Shown here piece by piece: positions 49,303 through 58,135 of a stretch of 64,000 nucleotides of DNA. Within the stretch, counting starts at the first letter, position 1. Each line of letters opens with the position of its first letter. The translations under genes and the position numbers were made by a program. The stretch comes from Sulfuritalea sp. (GTDB lineage: Bacteria; Pseudomonadota; Gammaproteobacteria; Burkholderiales; Rhodocyclaceae): the NCBI GenBank assembly GCA_016710465.1, contig JADJVS010000016.1:496001-560000 (forward strand), in the 5' to 3' direction. Under the pieces are notes generated by a model. The model did not search any database. It was not told the DNA's origin and saw only the letters and a list, made by a program, of their open reading frames with translations.

Positions 49303-50169
49303 CTATCTGTCTTGCATGTAGCGCTCGAACAGCGAGGGATGTGCGTCACGAAGTCTTCTGCGGTTCTCGACCAGTTCTACATGACGCCCCTGGTGTTCGA
49401 GCGCGAGCAGACCAAGGACGACGCGGGCACAGCTCTCCGGTAGCGTATGCGCGCTGTCCTGGGCCAGCCGCAGCCCCTCCGCCAGTCGGCCATCGGCGAT
49501 GAGCGCCCACGCGGGAAGCCAAGAGAAATCGTCTGGGCTACCCTCTCCTTCAAACTCGGCGTCGAAACCTCGCACGAGCCGGTCAAGCGCAGGTAGTTCA
49601 AGCCGTGGCGTGAGTGCTTGTGCGCGGCGCGGCGCCATCCACGCGAGTTCGGCCAGCAGCGGCCAGATCGCATCGAATCCGCCGAGCCGGCATCGCGCTT
49701 CGATCATCCAAGCCAGCGGCGCCGGCTGCCGCCGCCACGAGTCGATGCTCTCGATGCGCCCAGCAGCATCGGCCCAGCGCCCTGCATGGAGTAGCAGTGG
49801 CGCCGAGTGCAGTGACTCGTTGCCGGAATCGAACGGGTACTTGGCAATAGCCGCCGCCAACTCGGCCCAAAGCGGCGAAAGCCACTCTTGCGCCGCTCTG
49901 CCGAACACATTATGGGCCGCTGCCGCAATAGTGTCTCTGGTTTCCTGCAGGATCGCTATGGCGGCCTCGCGCGAAATCGGGTTCGGAGTCGGAGAACGCA
50001 ACTTCTCACACAGGAGACCCAAGGCCGGCAGCAGCGGATCGGTGCTGTATTCAGCGGCAAGCGTCGCGACCGCTTGCGCGCACGCACCCGTGTCGCGCTC
50101 TCGCAAGGCATCCATGGCCGCGTTGCGCAAAACCACGTCGCGGCTGTGCTCGAAGATGTCGAGTTGCAT
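49303..50169 (-). CDS. Hypothetical helical-repeat protein
   Basis: This 288-residue protein starts MQLDIFEHSRDVVLRNAAMDAL and consists mainly of amphipathic helices (LPALGLLCEKL, IWPLLAELAWMAPRRAQ, PAWALIADGRLAEGLRLAQ), a TPR-like or all-helical solenoid look. I have the impression of similar genes in Rhodocyclales but cannot name a family. The ATG at 50169 lacks a good ribosome site; a longer in-frame start at 50256 is possible but its extra 29 residues look non-conserved. It lies after integrase 3, convergent with it. Function unknown; protein interaction is likely. Confidence 0.65.
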   Translation of the reverse strand: MQLDIFEHSRDVVLRNAAMDALRERDTGACAQAVATLAAEYSTDPLLPALGLLCEKLRSPTPNPISREAAIAILQETRDTIAAAAHNVFGRAAQEWLSPLWAELAAAIAKYPFDSGNESLHSAPLLLHAGRWADAAGRIESIDSWRRQPAPLAWMIEARCRLGGFDAIWPLLAELAWMAPRRAQALTPRLELPALDRLVRGFDAEFEGEGSPDDFSWLPAWALIADGRLAEGLRLAQDSAHTLPESCARVVLGLLALEHQGRHVELVENRRRLRDAHPSLFERYMQDR

Positions 50170-50559
50170 TGGGAATGTCGGCTGGGTCGTGCCGTGATCA
50201 GTCTGCGCGGAAACAACTCCTATCAAATAATCCTGACGAGCTGTACGTTGAAACAATTATGCCATCACCAGACCGGCGCCAATCGCGCTCCGGCGCACTT
50301 CAGTAGTAGCATTCACCAGCGTCAGCTTTCGGGTTGCGTACCAAGCCCTTCCATGATCGCTGGTAGCGAAACTGGAGGCCTTGGATGGCGGTCGGCAGTC
50401 GGCCAAAACCGGACTCTTGAGGGGGCATTCCAATTTAGTTAGCTGATGCATCCCCTGGCCAAGCTGAACGGCCGGTTTTCGGCGAGGAATTTGTAATCTG
50501 CACTTCCTCGAATCGGCCAAGCTCAACCACAACGCCTATGGAAGGGGACTGACCGCTCC
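50170..50559. other. Intergenic region without a supported gene
   Basis: Several short frames cross this 390-base stretch, but none has a ribosome site or a protein-like pattern. It separates the helical-repeat gene from the LysR gene, both on the minus strand. I see no terminator with a T-run. Confidence 0.4.
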
Positions 50560-51570
50560 TTAGCCAGGCCCGATCTTCCGCGACACCACGGATCTGCGCG
50601 GTTTCCTCTCCTTCATACTTGTCGCGTATGAGTCCAGTAGCGCACATTCCATCGCCGAGATTTCCCGGTCGTGCTCCTTCAGGAGCTTGAGAAATGCTTC
50701 GGCCGGTGCTGACAGGGTTCGGCCACGCAGACGGGTAACACCGAACTGCCCTTGTACGTTGAGGTCGAGTTCTCGGATCATCGCCAAGTCGCCGTCGCGC
50801 AATTCCTTGATGGCCATGAACGGACTCATGATCGAAATGGCATCCGAGTTTGCAAGGATCGCCTTCAATACCGAGGAACTATCGCAGGTGATCGTGAGCA
50901 GTCCGTGCTTTCTGCCTTGTTCGCGGATCGGTTGAGGCATGTGCTGCAGCACTTTGTCGATCGCGTGTTGTGGCAGATGAGGGCCGGCGAGCGGAAAGCG
51001 GAAGATGTCGGCCGCGCCGACGCCGGATTGCGCTGTCAGTGGATGGCCGGGGCGGCAGACGACGAAAGCCCGATGGGGCTGCAAGGGCGTGATGTCCAGG
51101 TCGTCCTGTCCCTGGACTTCACTAACGTCGGCCACCATCAGGTCCACCTCCCGGCTTCGGATGCGTGCCGGCAACTCAATCCAGGGTGAGATCAGGACAC
51201 GGGTGCGTAGCCGAGGGTAGAGGCGGGACAGTTTCCCGACTGTGATCCCGACCATCGATGCCGCGCCCCAAGGGCCGGCGCCAATGTTGAGGGTGCCGAT
51301 TTCCAGCCCCTTCGCCAGTTGCAGTTCGCGATCGAGATCGCGGCTTGAAAGTTCCAGGCCGCGCGCATGGCGCAGCACCAGTTCGCCAAAAGCGGTCGGT
51401 TCGACATCGCGCGGACTGCGATCGAAGAGGAGTACGCCCATGCCTTCTTCCAGCGCCTGGATGCTGCGGCTCAGGGCCGGCTGGGTGATGTGCAGGGCGG
51501 CGGCGGCTCGGGCGAAGTTGCGGTGCTCGGCGAGTGCCAGCGCGTGGCGCAGGCGGCGCATGTCGAACAT
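50560..51570 (-). CDS. LysR-family transcription regulator
   Basis: The 336-residue regulator has the winged helix-turn-helix at residues 3-62 (LRHALALAEHRNFARAAAALHITQPALSRSIQALEEGMG). A periplasmic-binding-like effector domain follows, from about 95 to 300 (GTLNIGAGPWGAASMV, FVVCRPGHPLTAQSG, VLKAILANSDAISIMSPF). GGAGG lies 7 bases before the ATG. It is divergent from the alkyl sulfatase gene, and the intergenic space holds a T-N11-A dyad, so it most likely activates the catabolic cluster in response to a substrate-derived ligand and controls itself. The basic C-terminal tail (KERKPRRSVVSRK) is longer than usual. Confidence 0.93.
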   Translation of the reverse strand: MFDMRRLRHALALAEHRNFARAAAALHITQPALSRSIQALEEGMGVLLFDRSPRDVEPTAFGELVLRHARGLELSSRDLDRELQLAKGLEIGTLNIGAGPWGAASMVGITVGKLSRLYPRLRTRVLISPWIELPARIRSREVDLMVADVSEVQGQDDLDITPLQPHRAFVVCRPGHPLTAQSGVGAADIFRFPLAGPHLPQHAIDKVLQHMPQPIREQGRKHGLLTITCDSSSVLKAILANSDAISIMSPFMAIKELRDGDLAMIRELDLNVQGQFGVTRLRGRTLSAPAEAFLKLLKEHDREISAMECALLDSYATSMKERKPRRSVVSRKIGPG

Positions 51571-51586
51571 GGATCATTCCTCCAGG

Positions 51587-51607
51587 TTATTGTGTTGATG
51601 ATAATAA
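51587..51607. promoter_or_regulatory. Candidate LysR box
   Basis: TTATT-GTGTTGATGAT-AATAA is a perfect 5-bp dyad with T-N11-A at its centre, the typical LysR recognition pattern. It lies between the divergent LysR and alkyl sulfatase starts, 17 bases from the former and 105 from the latter. Confidence 0.6.
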
Positions 51608-51711
51608 TGCATTGGACGCATGGCTAGGTGAGGCACAGAATGCGCCGTGGGTAGTCGCAGGGCAGCCCGAAAAACGATATGGCGGACCAAGGTACCGCCC
51701 GAGGAGAAAAC

Positions 51712-53703
51712 ATGAGTTCGCACCACTGGTCCGTACACCGCCGGAGTTCGTCGCTTGCACTGATCTGTGCCACCGTGCTGCTTGCCGCTTGCGGCAAGGA
51801 CCCGGCGGCGCCCGCCGCATCCGGCGGCAGCGTCAGCGCCTTCACCGCCAAAGCCAACGAAGCGGTCGCCAGAACACATGACCTTGCCGACCCGAAAAGC
51901 TTCGAGGACGCCAAACGCGGCTTCATCGCCGCGCCCAGCGGCCAGGTCAAGGATGCTGCCGGCAAGGTGATCTGGGACTTCGACAGCTATGCCTTCGTCA
52001 AGGGTGCCGCACCGGACACGGTGAACCCCAGTCTCTGGCGCCAGGCCCTGCTCAACAATCAGATCGGCTTGTTCAAGGTGGCGGATGGCATCTGGCAGTT
52101 GCGCGGCTTCGACCTCGCCAACATCACGCTGATCGAAGGCAAGACTGGCTGGATCGTGGTCGACACGCTGACTGCGCGCGAAACGGCTGCCGCGGCGATG
52201 GCCTTCGCGCGCAAACACCTGGGCGACAAGCCGGTGTCGGCGGTGATCTTCACCCACAGCCACGTTGACCATTTCGGCGGCGCGCTGGGCGTGATTTCCG
52301 CCGAGGAAGTGGCGAAGCGCAAGGTTCCCGTGGTAGCACCGGCCGGCTTCATGGAGGAGGCGACCAGCGAGAACGTGATGATGGGCGTCGCCATGGCGCG
52401 GCGCTCGATGTACATGTATGGCAGCCGCCTGCCGCGCGACGCCAAGGGCTCGGTCGACACCGGGCTGGGCAAGGCCGTCGCCTACGGCCAGGTCGGCATC
52501 CTGCCGCCCACGGTGCTGGTGGAGCAGGCACACCAGGAACTGACGATCGACGGCTTGCGCTTTGTGTTCCACAACGTGCCGGGCAGCGAGGCCCCGTCCG
52601 AGTTCGTCTTCTACCTGCCGGAGAAGAAAGCCTTCGGCGGCGCCGAGATGCTGAGCCACACCCTGCACAACCTCTACACGCTGCGCGGCGCCAAGGTGCG
52701 CGATGCGTTGAAGTGGTCGAACTACATCGACGAATCGCTGGCCTATGTCGCCGACGCCGAGGTGGTGTTCAACCAGCACCATTGGCCGGTGTGGGGCAGG
52801 GAGCGCATCCGCGAGTTCATCACCAAGCAGCGCGATACCTACAAGTTCATCCACGACCAGACCGTGCGCCAGATGAACGCCGGACTCACCGCGCCGGAGA
52901 TCGCCGAGACACTGCGGATGCCCAAGCCGCTCGACGACTACCTCAACGTGCACGGCTACTACGGCACGCTGCGCCACAACGTCAAGGCGGTGTACCAGCA
53001 CTACCTGGGCTGGTTCGACGCCCATCCGTCCAACCTCGACCCGCTGCCGCCGGTGGAGGCGGGCAAGCGCTACGTCGCACTGGCCGGCGGCATGGACAAG
53101 GTGCTGGCCACCGCCCAGAGCGCCTTCGATGCCGGCGACTACCGCTGGGCGGCCGAAGTGCTGAAACATGCGGTCTATGCCGATGGCAAGAACGCGGCGG
53201 CCAAGGACCTGCTGGCGCGCTGCTTCGAGCAACTCGGCTACGTCGCCGAGTCGGCGCCCTGGCGCAACTTCTACCTGACGGGCGCGCTGGAACTGCGCCA
53301 GGGCCCGCCGGAGAAGGGCATCACCATAGCCATCCTGCTCGACATGCTGCAATACACGCCGATCGAACGCTTCCTCGAACGCATGGCGGCATCGCTCGAC
53401 GGCGCCAAGGCAGCGGACACCAAGCTGACCATCAACCTGTCGTTCTCCGACCTCAAGGAGAACTACGTGCTCCATGTCGAGAATGCCGTGATGCACTTCC
53501 GCAAGGCGCCGCCGGCCACGGATGCCAATGCCACGCTGACGCTGACCAAGGCCTTCTTCCTGCAGATGATGACCGGCCAGGCCGGGGCCGCGGACTTGCT
53601 GACCTCGAAGCAGACGAAGATCGACGGAAGCACCATCGACCTCGCCCGCTTTTTTTCCCTGATCGAGAAGGCGCCCGGCACCTTCCCCATCGTTGTCCGC
53701 TGA
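51712..53703 (+). CDS. Alkyl sulfatase, metallo-beta-lactamase fold, lipoprotein
   Basis: The 663-residue enzyme resembles SdsA1-type alkyl sulfatases, which release sulfate from long-chain alkyl esters. A lipoprotein signal peptide ends in LLAAC near residue 24, so it is exported and lipid-anchored. The zinc site is THSHVDHFGG near 180-189, with further ligands in the GAEMLSHTLHNL and FNQHHWPVWG regions near 310 and 350. The dimerisation and C-terminal SCP2-like domains follow (SDLKENYVLHVENAVMHF). GAGGAG lies 6 bases before the ATG; a longer in-frame start is less suitable. It heads the plus-strand cluster. Confidence 0.93.
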   Translation: MSSHHWSVHRRSSSLALICATVLLAACGKDPAAPAASGGSVSAFTAKANEAVARTHDLADPKSFEDAKRGFIAAPSGQVKDAAGKVIWDFDSYAFVKGAAPDTVNPSLWRQALLNNQIGLFKVADGIWQLRGFDLANITLIEGKTGWIVVDTLTARETAAAAMAFARKHLGDKPVSAVIFTHSHVDHFGGALGVISAEEVAKRKVPVVAPAGFMEEATSENVMMGVAMARRSMYMYGSRLPRDAKGSVDTGLGKAVAYGQVGILPPTVLVEQAHQELTIDGLRFVFHNVPGSEAPSEFVFYLPEKKAFGGAEMLSHTLHNLYTLRGAKVRDALKWSNYIDESLAYVADAEVVFNQHHWPVWGRERIREFITKQRDTYKFIHDQTVRQMNAGLTAPEIAETLRMPKPLDDYLNVHGYYGTLRHNVKAVYQHYLGWFDAHPSNLDPLPPVEAGKRYVALAGGMDKVLATAQSAFDAGDYRWAAEVLKHAVYADGKNAAAKDLLARCFEQLGYVAESAPWRNFYLTGALELRQGPPEKGITIAILLDMLQYTPIERFLERMAASLDGAKAADTKLTINLSFSDLKENYVLHVENAVMHFRKAPPATDANATLTLTKAFFLQMMTGQAGAADLLTSKQTKIDGSTIDLARFFSLIEKAPGTFPIVVR

Positions 53704-53731
53704 ACCGCGTCACCGCCCCCGGAGAAGACGA

Positions 53732-55177
53732 ATGATCCCCAGATTCCATCGCGCGCTAGCCCTGTCCTGCCTGCTGCATGTCTTGTCCGCTCCGAGCGGC
53801 GCCCAGTCGCCGGCGCCGGTCGCCGCGCCCAGTCCGGAAGTTGCTGCCGTCATGGCACGGCTGAGGCAGGCGACGCCGACCGTGGTTTCCTACAGTGTCG
53901 AGGAGATCGACCGGGTCCATGCCGGCAAGGGCCTGACCGACTGCTTCTGGGTCGGCACCCTGCATCCACGGACCTTCAACATCCTCAGCCCCGACCTGGC
54001 GGTGACCTACTGGATCTCGCAGTTCCGGCTGCCCGCCGGCGCCCGGCTCGAACTCAAGGGCCAGTATCCTCGGGCGCGCTACATGTCCTTTGCCTCCTAC
54101 AACCCGATCGGCCAGCCGGTCGACGGGCTGGCGGACGACGCCATCGCACCGGACGCAGGCAGCGTCAATCCCTTCCGCCCCGGCGCGCCACGGCTGGGCC
54201 AGCAGCGCAACTTCAGCGTTGCGGTGCAGACGCGGCCAATTCAGGCTGGCATCCGTGTTGACGAGGCGACACGTCCCGCCAATACCCTTTTCGTGCCCAC
54301 CGACGAAGCGACCTACCAGGTCTGGATGCGCGTCTATGCTCCCGACGAAGGCACCGGCGCCGCCGGCGGTGCGACCCTGCCGCGGCCGGTGATGACGCTG
54401 GCCGACGGCAGCAAGGTGGAAGGCGAGGCGCTCTGCCGCCAGTACGTGGTCAAGGAAAACTCGGTCCGGGATTTCCGCGCCGGCAAGCCAGGGCTCCAGG
54501 CCGCGTTCGCCATCCCCGGCGCGCGCGCGCCGCATCACCCGGCCCAGCCCGGTCCCTTGCAGTGGAACAGCTTCTTCAATCCGCTGTTCACGCTGGCCAA
54601 CGTGCTGATCAACACCCCCTTCGAGGGCCTGCGTTCGCGCATGGATGCGACGCGCCGCAGCGGCTTCTACGGCACGCTGGACAACTTCTACATGACCACC
54701 TATGTGGACAAGCGCTACGGCGATGCGCTGGTGATCCAGGGCAAGGCACCGCGCACGCCGCGCACCGTGAAGGGCGCAGCCGTGCTCAACGCCGACGTGG
54801 ACCTGCGCTACTGGTCGATTTGCAAAGGGCGGTCGATCCATGACGGCGCCGTCGACGCCTGCCTGTTCGACGAACAGGTGCCGCAGGACGGCGCCGGCCG
54901 CTACACCGTCCTGGTCAGCGCACCGGAGTCGCGCCCCGCCAACGCCCGCGCCGAATGCGGCGTGGCCTGGATGCCTTGGGGTGTCGGCGACGGCATGGAC
55001 AATTCACATGGCGGCTACGTGATCCTGCGTCACATGAAGCCGTCGCCGGGATTCACCCGCAGCCTGTGGTCCACCAAGGTCCCGGGAGACGAAACCGCGG
55101 TGCTGGGCGACTACTACCCGGCCGCCAACTACGAATCGAAAGCAGCCTTCGAAGCGCGCGGCTGCCCGGTCAAGTAA
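53732..55177 (+). CDS. Secreted protein, possible DUF1214-like
   Basis: The 481-residue protein has an N-terminal signal peptide (RALALSCLLHVLSAPSGAQ) and should be periplasmic or secreted. Patches such as ARYMSFASYNPIGQPVDGLAD near 112, RRSGFYGTLDNFYMTTYVDKRYG near 310, VLNADVDLRYWSICKG near 353 and a cysteine-containing C-terminus suggest a beta-rich fold like the DUF1254/DUF1214 group. I could not confirm the family. The ATG at 53732 has GGAG 7 bases before it. It follows the sulfatase by 28 bases and precedes a DUF1254-type gene. Function is unknown; these proteins often accompany degradation genes. Confidence 0.7.
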   Translation: MIPRFHRALALSCLLHVLSAPSGAQSPAPVAAPSPEVAAVMARLRQATPTVVSYSVEEIDRVHAGKGLTDCFWVGTLHPRTFNILSPDLAVTYWISQFRLPAGARLELKGQYPRARYMSFASYNPIGQPVDGLADDAIAPDAGSVNPFRPGAPRLGQQRNFSVAVQTRPIQAGIRVDEATRPANTLFVPTDEATYQVWMRVYAPDEGTGAAGGATLPRPVMTLADGSKVEGEALCRQYVVKENSVRDFRAGKPGLQAAFAIPGARAPHHPAQPGPLQWNSFFNPLFTLANVLINTPFEGLRSRMDATRRSGFYGTLDNFYMTTYVDKRYGDALVIQGKAPRTPRTVKGAAVLNADVDLRYWSICKGRSIHDGAVDACLFDEQVPQDGAGRYTVLVSAPESRPANARAECGVAWMPWGVGDGMDNSHGGYVILRHMKPSPGFTRSLWSTKVPGDETAVLGDYYPAANYESKAAFEARGCPVK

Positions 55178-55213
55178 GCCCACAACACTACACATTCACC
55201 AGAGGAGAACATC

Positions 55214-56689
55214 ATGGATCGTCGAGAACTGCTGAAGCATTCCCTGCTGGCCGTCGGCGCCGGCTTCACCGGCACCGGCGCACTGGCCCAACTGGCGCCA
55301 CCTCAAGAAACCGAGGCCGCGCGCGCCGCGCGCTCCATGAACCTGCTCGAGGGCCAGGAAGGTGCAGGTACCGATCCTCGCGAAACGCATGCCTATTCCA
55401 TGGGCATGCAAGCGTTTCAACACGGTTGGCCACTGATCTATTTCGCCAACATCATGTGGCAATGGACGGTGAATCCAAAATCGGTGCAGCGTCCGCTCAA
55501 CTCCTGGATCACCACCCGCCACTTCGTCGCCACGTCCTTCTACCAGGACGGCGGTTCATTCAATACCGATACCGTTTACGCTGGTGCGTTCCTTGACTTG
55601 CGCAAAGGACCGATGGTGATATCGCCGGTAGATCCGGAAGGTCATTATTTCTCGGTGCAGATTTCGGACTTTTACACCAACAATTTCGCCTACATCAGCA
55701 AACGTTCGGGTGGCGCACTCTATGGCGACTTCCTGCTCGTACCGCCTGGCTGGAAAGGCGTAATTCCAGAGGGACGTTTCGCGCGGGTGATGCATTGCCC
55801 ACATAAATGGATGTTTGCCTTGATTCGCTTGCGTATCGATCAGGACGATCCAAAGGAAATCGCCTGGGCCAAGGGCAAGTTCGCGGCAACAAAGATCCGT
55901 CCGTTGGAAGACTTCTTGGCGGGGCGTGAATTTGTGGCAAATGACCACCAGGTGTTCGATGTCAGCAAGCTGGCGGGCAACCCCATGCGTCCGTTCGCCA
56001 TCATCAACTACATGCTGGCGGAAAACCCGCCGCCACAGTCCGAGCAAGTACTGATGCAGGGCTTCAAGACAGTCAACATCGGCCCCGGCATGGATCTCTC
56101 GAAGAACAGTCCGGAAACCAATCGCGGCCTCGCCCGTGCCGCCCGCGACGGCCTGCGCGCCCTGCGTGCCCATGTCGAGCGTCCATGGGCACGCCGCGTC
56201 AACGGCTGGAACTACTTCCCGACCAACATCGGACAGCCCTACACCGACGACTACATCATGCGCTCGGCATGGCAGAGCCTGTGGGGCATCGTCGCCCATC
56301 CGCCGGTCGAGTGCACCTACCTGTGGGCCTCGGCCGACCAGAACGACCAGCGCCTCAACAGCGCGGGCAAGTACGAGCTTTACATGCGCAAGGACCAGTT
56401 CCCCAAGGTCGAAGCCTTCTGGTCATTCACCATGTACCAGGACTTCAACCTGGTGGTCAACGAGATCAACCGCTGGGCCATCCGTGAGAACATGAAGGGC
56501 TTGAAGTTCGACGCTGACGGCGGCCTGCGCATCTACATTCAGGCGGAGCGGCCGTCGGAAGACAAGCTGAGCAACTGGCTACCGGCGCCGAAGCAGGGCA
56601 ACTTCAACCTGACCATGCGCAACTATATGCCGGCACCGGAGATCGTGGAGCAACGCTACGACCCGCCGGTGCTGAAGCGCGTCGGCTGA
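55214..56689 (+). CDS. DUF1254/DUF1214-domain protein
   Basis: The 491-residue protein starts with MDRRELLKHSLLAVGAG, a Tat-type signal with the twin arginine and a hydrophobic core, so export in folded form is likely. The DUF1254 part has YSMGMQAFQHGWPLIYFAN near 57-75 and VATSFYQDGGSFNTDTVYAGAFLDLRKGPMVI near 105-136. The DUF1214 part has GKYELYMRKDQFPKVEAFWSFTMYQDFNLVV near 388-418. These proteins are common in catabolic clusters but the reaction is not established. GAGGAG precedes the start, which lies 36 bases after the previous gene. Confidence 0.88.
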   Translation: MDRRELLKHSLLAVGAGFTGTGALAQLAPPQETEAARAARSMNLLEGQEGAGTDPRETHAYSMGMQAFQHGWPLIYFANIMWQWTVNPKSVQRPLNSWITTRHFVATSFYQDGGSFNTDTVYAGAFLDLRKGPMVISPVDPEGHYFSVQISDFYTNNFAYISKRSGGALYGDFLLVPPGWKGVIPEGRFARVMHCPHKWMFALIRLRIDQDDPKEIAWAKGKFAATKIRPLEDFLAGREFVANDHQVFDVSKLAGNPMRPFAIINYMLAENPPPQSEQVLMQGFKTVNIGPGMDLSKNSPETNRGLARAARDGLRALRAHVERPWARRVNGWNYFPTNIGQPYTDDYIMRSAWQSLWGIVAHPPVECTYLWASADQNDQRLNSAGKYELYMRKDQFPKVEAFWSFTMYQDFNLVVNEINRWAIRENMKGLKFDADGGLRIYIQAERPSEDKLSNWLPAPKQGNFNLTMRNYMPAPEIVEQRYDPPVLKRVG

Positions 56690-56747
56690 GGATCTGGCGC
56701 CACATCGACCGACATCGTTGCAGACATCCACGACCGGAGACCAATCA

Positions 56748-58052
56748 ATGAAAAACAAACTCATGCGGGCCGCCCTGTTGGCAAGCTTGACGGTCAATGC
56801 GGCACTGGCGCAGCAGGCGAAACCACCCAGTGCCGCCGACTCCGACCCGGTAAAGCTGGGCTGGATGGTCGGGTCGCCGCCGCCGCCTGAAAAGGTGGTC
56901 CAGATGGCCACGGGGGGGACCGTCCGGTTTCCGCTAACGCGCTGGTCCTACTCGAACATCCGGCAACTGGTGCCCACCACCAATGTATCGCGCGGCGGTG
57001 GATCGGTGAGCGTGTTGCCGCGGGCGGAGCGCGCGGATATCGACGGCATCAGCTTCAAGGTCGCGGGCACCGGCGAAACGATGACCTGGGCGCAATCGCT
57101 GGAGGCCAATTACACCGATGGCATTGTCGTGCTGCACAAGGGGCGGGTTGTTTACGAGCGCTATCTCGGGGTGCTCAAACCGCAAGGGCAGCATATCGCC
57201 ATGTCCGTCACCAAGTCGTTCTTCGGCACCATCGGGGCGATGCTGGTGGCGGACGGCACGCTGAACGAAAACGCATTGGCCTCGACCCATGTTCCCGAAC
57301 TCAAGGCGACCGGCTTCGGCGATGCGACACTGCGCCAGTTGCTGGACATGACCACGGGCATCAAGTACTCGGAAAACTATGCGGACCCGAAGGCCGAAAT
57401 CTGGGCGCATGTACGCTCCGGCAACGTGATTCCGCGACCGCCGGGCTATGATGGACCGAAATCCTTCTATGAGTTTCTGCAGACCGTGCAGAAGGAGGGC
57501 GAGCATGGCCAGGCCTTCGCCTACAAGACGGTCAATACCGACGCGCTGGGCTGGGTGATTCGTCGCGCCACCGGCAAGTCGGTCGGTGAAAACCTGCAAG
57601 AGCGCATCTGGAGCAAACTCGGCGCGGAGCAGGATGCGTACTTCATGGTGGATACCGTCGGCAACGAGTTTGCCGGCGGGGGCCTCAACGCGAGCTTGCG
57701 CGACATGGCGCGGTTTGGCGAAATGATGCGCCTCGACGGCCATTACAACGGCCAGCAAATCGTGCCGAAGAGCGTGGTGGCCGACATTCGTCAGGGCGGT
57801 GACAAGGGACGCTTCGCCAAAGCCGGCTACACCACCATCGCTGGCTGGAGCTACCGCAACATGTGGTGGGTTTCTCACAACGAGCACGGTGCCTATGCCG
57901 CGCGCGGGGTCCATGGGCAAGTGATCTATATCGATCCAAAGGCGGAAATGGTGATCGCGCGCTTTGCCTCGCACCCCGTCGCCGGCAACGCGGCGATCGA
58001 TCCGACATCCCTGCCGGCTTACGCCGCGCTTGCGGAACACCTGATGAAGTAG
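56748..58052 (+). CDS. Serine hydrolase, class C beta-lactamase-like
   Basis: The 434-residue protein has a signal peptide (MRAALLASLTVNAALAQQ) and a beta-lactamase/esterase domain. The catalytic tetrad motif S-x-x-K appears as MSVTKSF near residue 153-156. YSENYADPKAEIW near 200 is in the place of the Y-x-N motif. The C-terminal region has VHGQVIYIDPKAEMVIARF. The pattern resembles 6-aminohexanoate-dimer hydrolase and related esterases, so amide or ester hydrolysis is likely. CGGAGA lies 8 bases before the start. It is part of the plus-strand cluster; substrate unknown. Confidence 0.88.
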   Translation: MKNKLMRAALLASLTVNAALAQQAKPPSAADSDPVKLGWMVGSPPPPEKVVQMATGGTVRFPLTRWSYSNIRQLVPTTNVSRGGGSVSVLPRAERADIDGISFKVAGTGETMTWAQSLEANYTDGIVVLHKGRVVYERYLGVLKPQGQHIAMSVTKSFFGTIGAMLVADGTLNENALASTHVPELKATGFGDATLRQLLDMTTGIKYSENYADPKAEIWAHVRSGNVIPRPPGYDGPKSFYEFLQTVQKEGEHGQAFAYKTVNTDALGWVIRRATGKSVGENLQERIWSKLGAEQDAYFMVDTVGNEFAGGGLNASLRDMARFGEMMRLDGHYNGQQIVPKSVVADIRQGGDKGRFAKAGYTTIAGWSYRNMWWVSHNEHGAYAARGVHGQVIYIDPKAEMVIARFASHPVAGNAAIDPTSLPAYAALAEHLMK

Positions 58053-58135
58053 CTGCCAGCCGCGAACGCCGAAGGCGCCGTACCGCCGGCGCCGACTTTC
58101 CCTATCCGCGAGTCCCCATAACCATAACCAGAGCC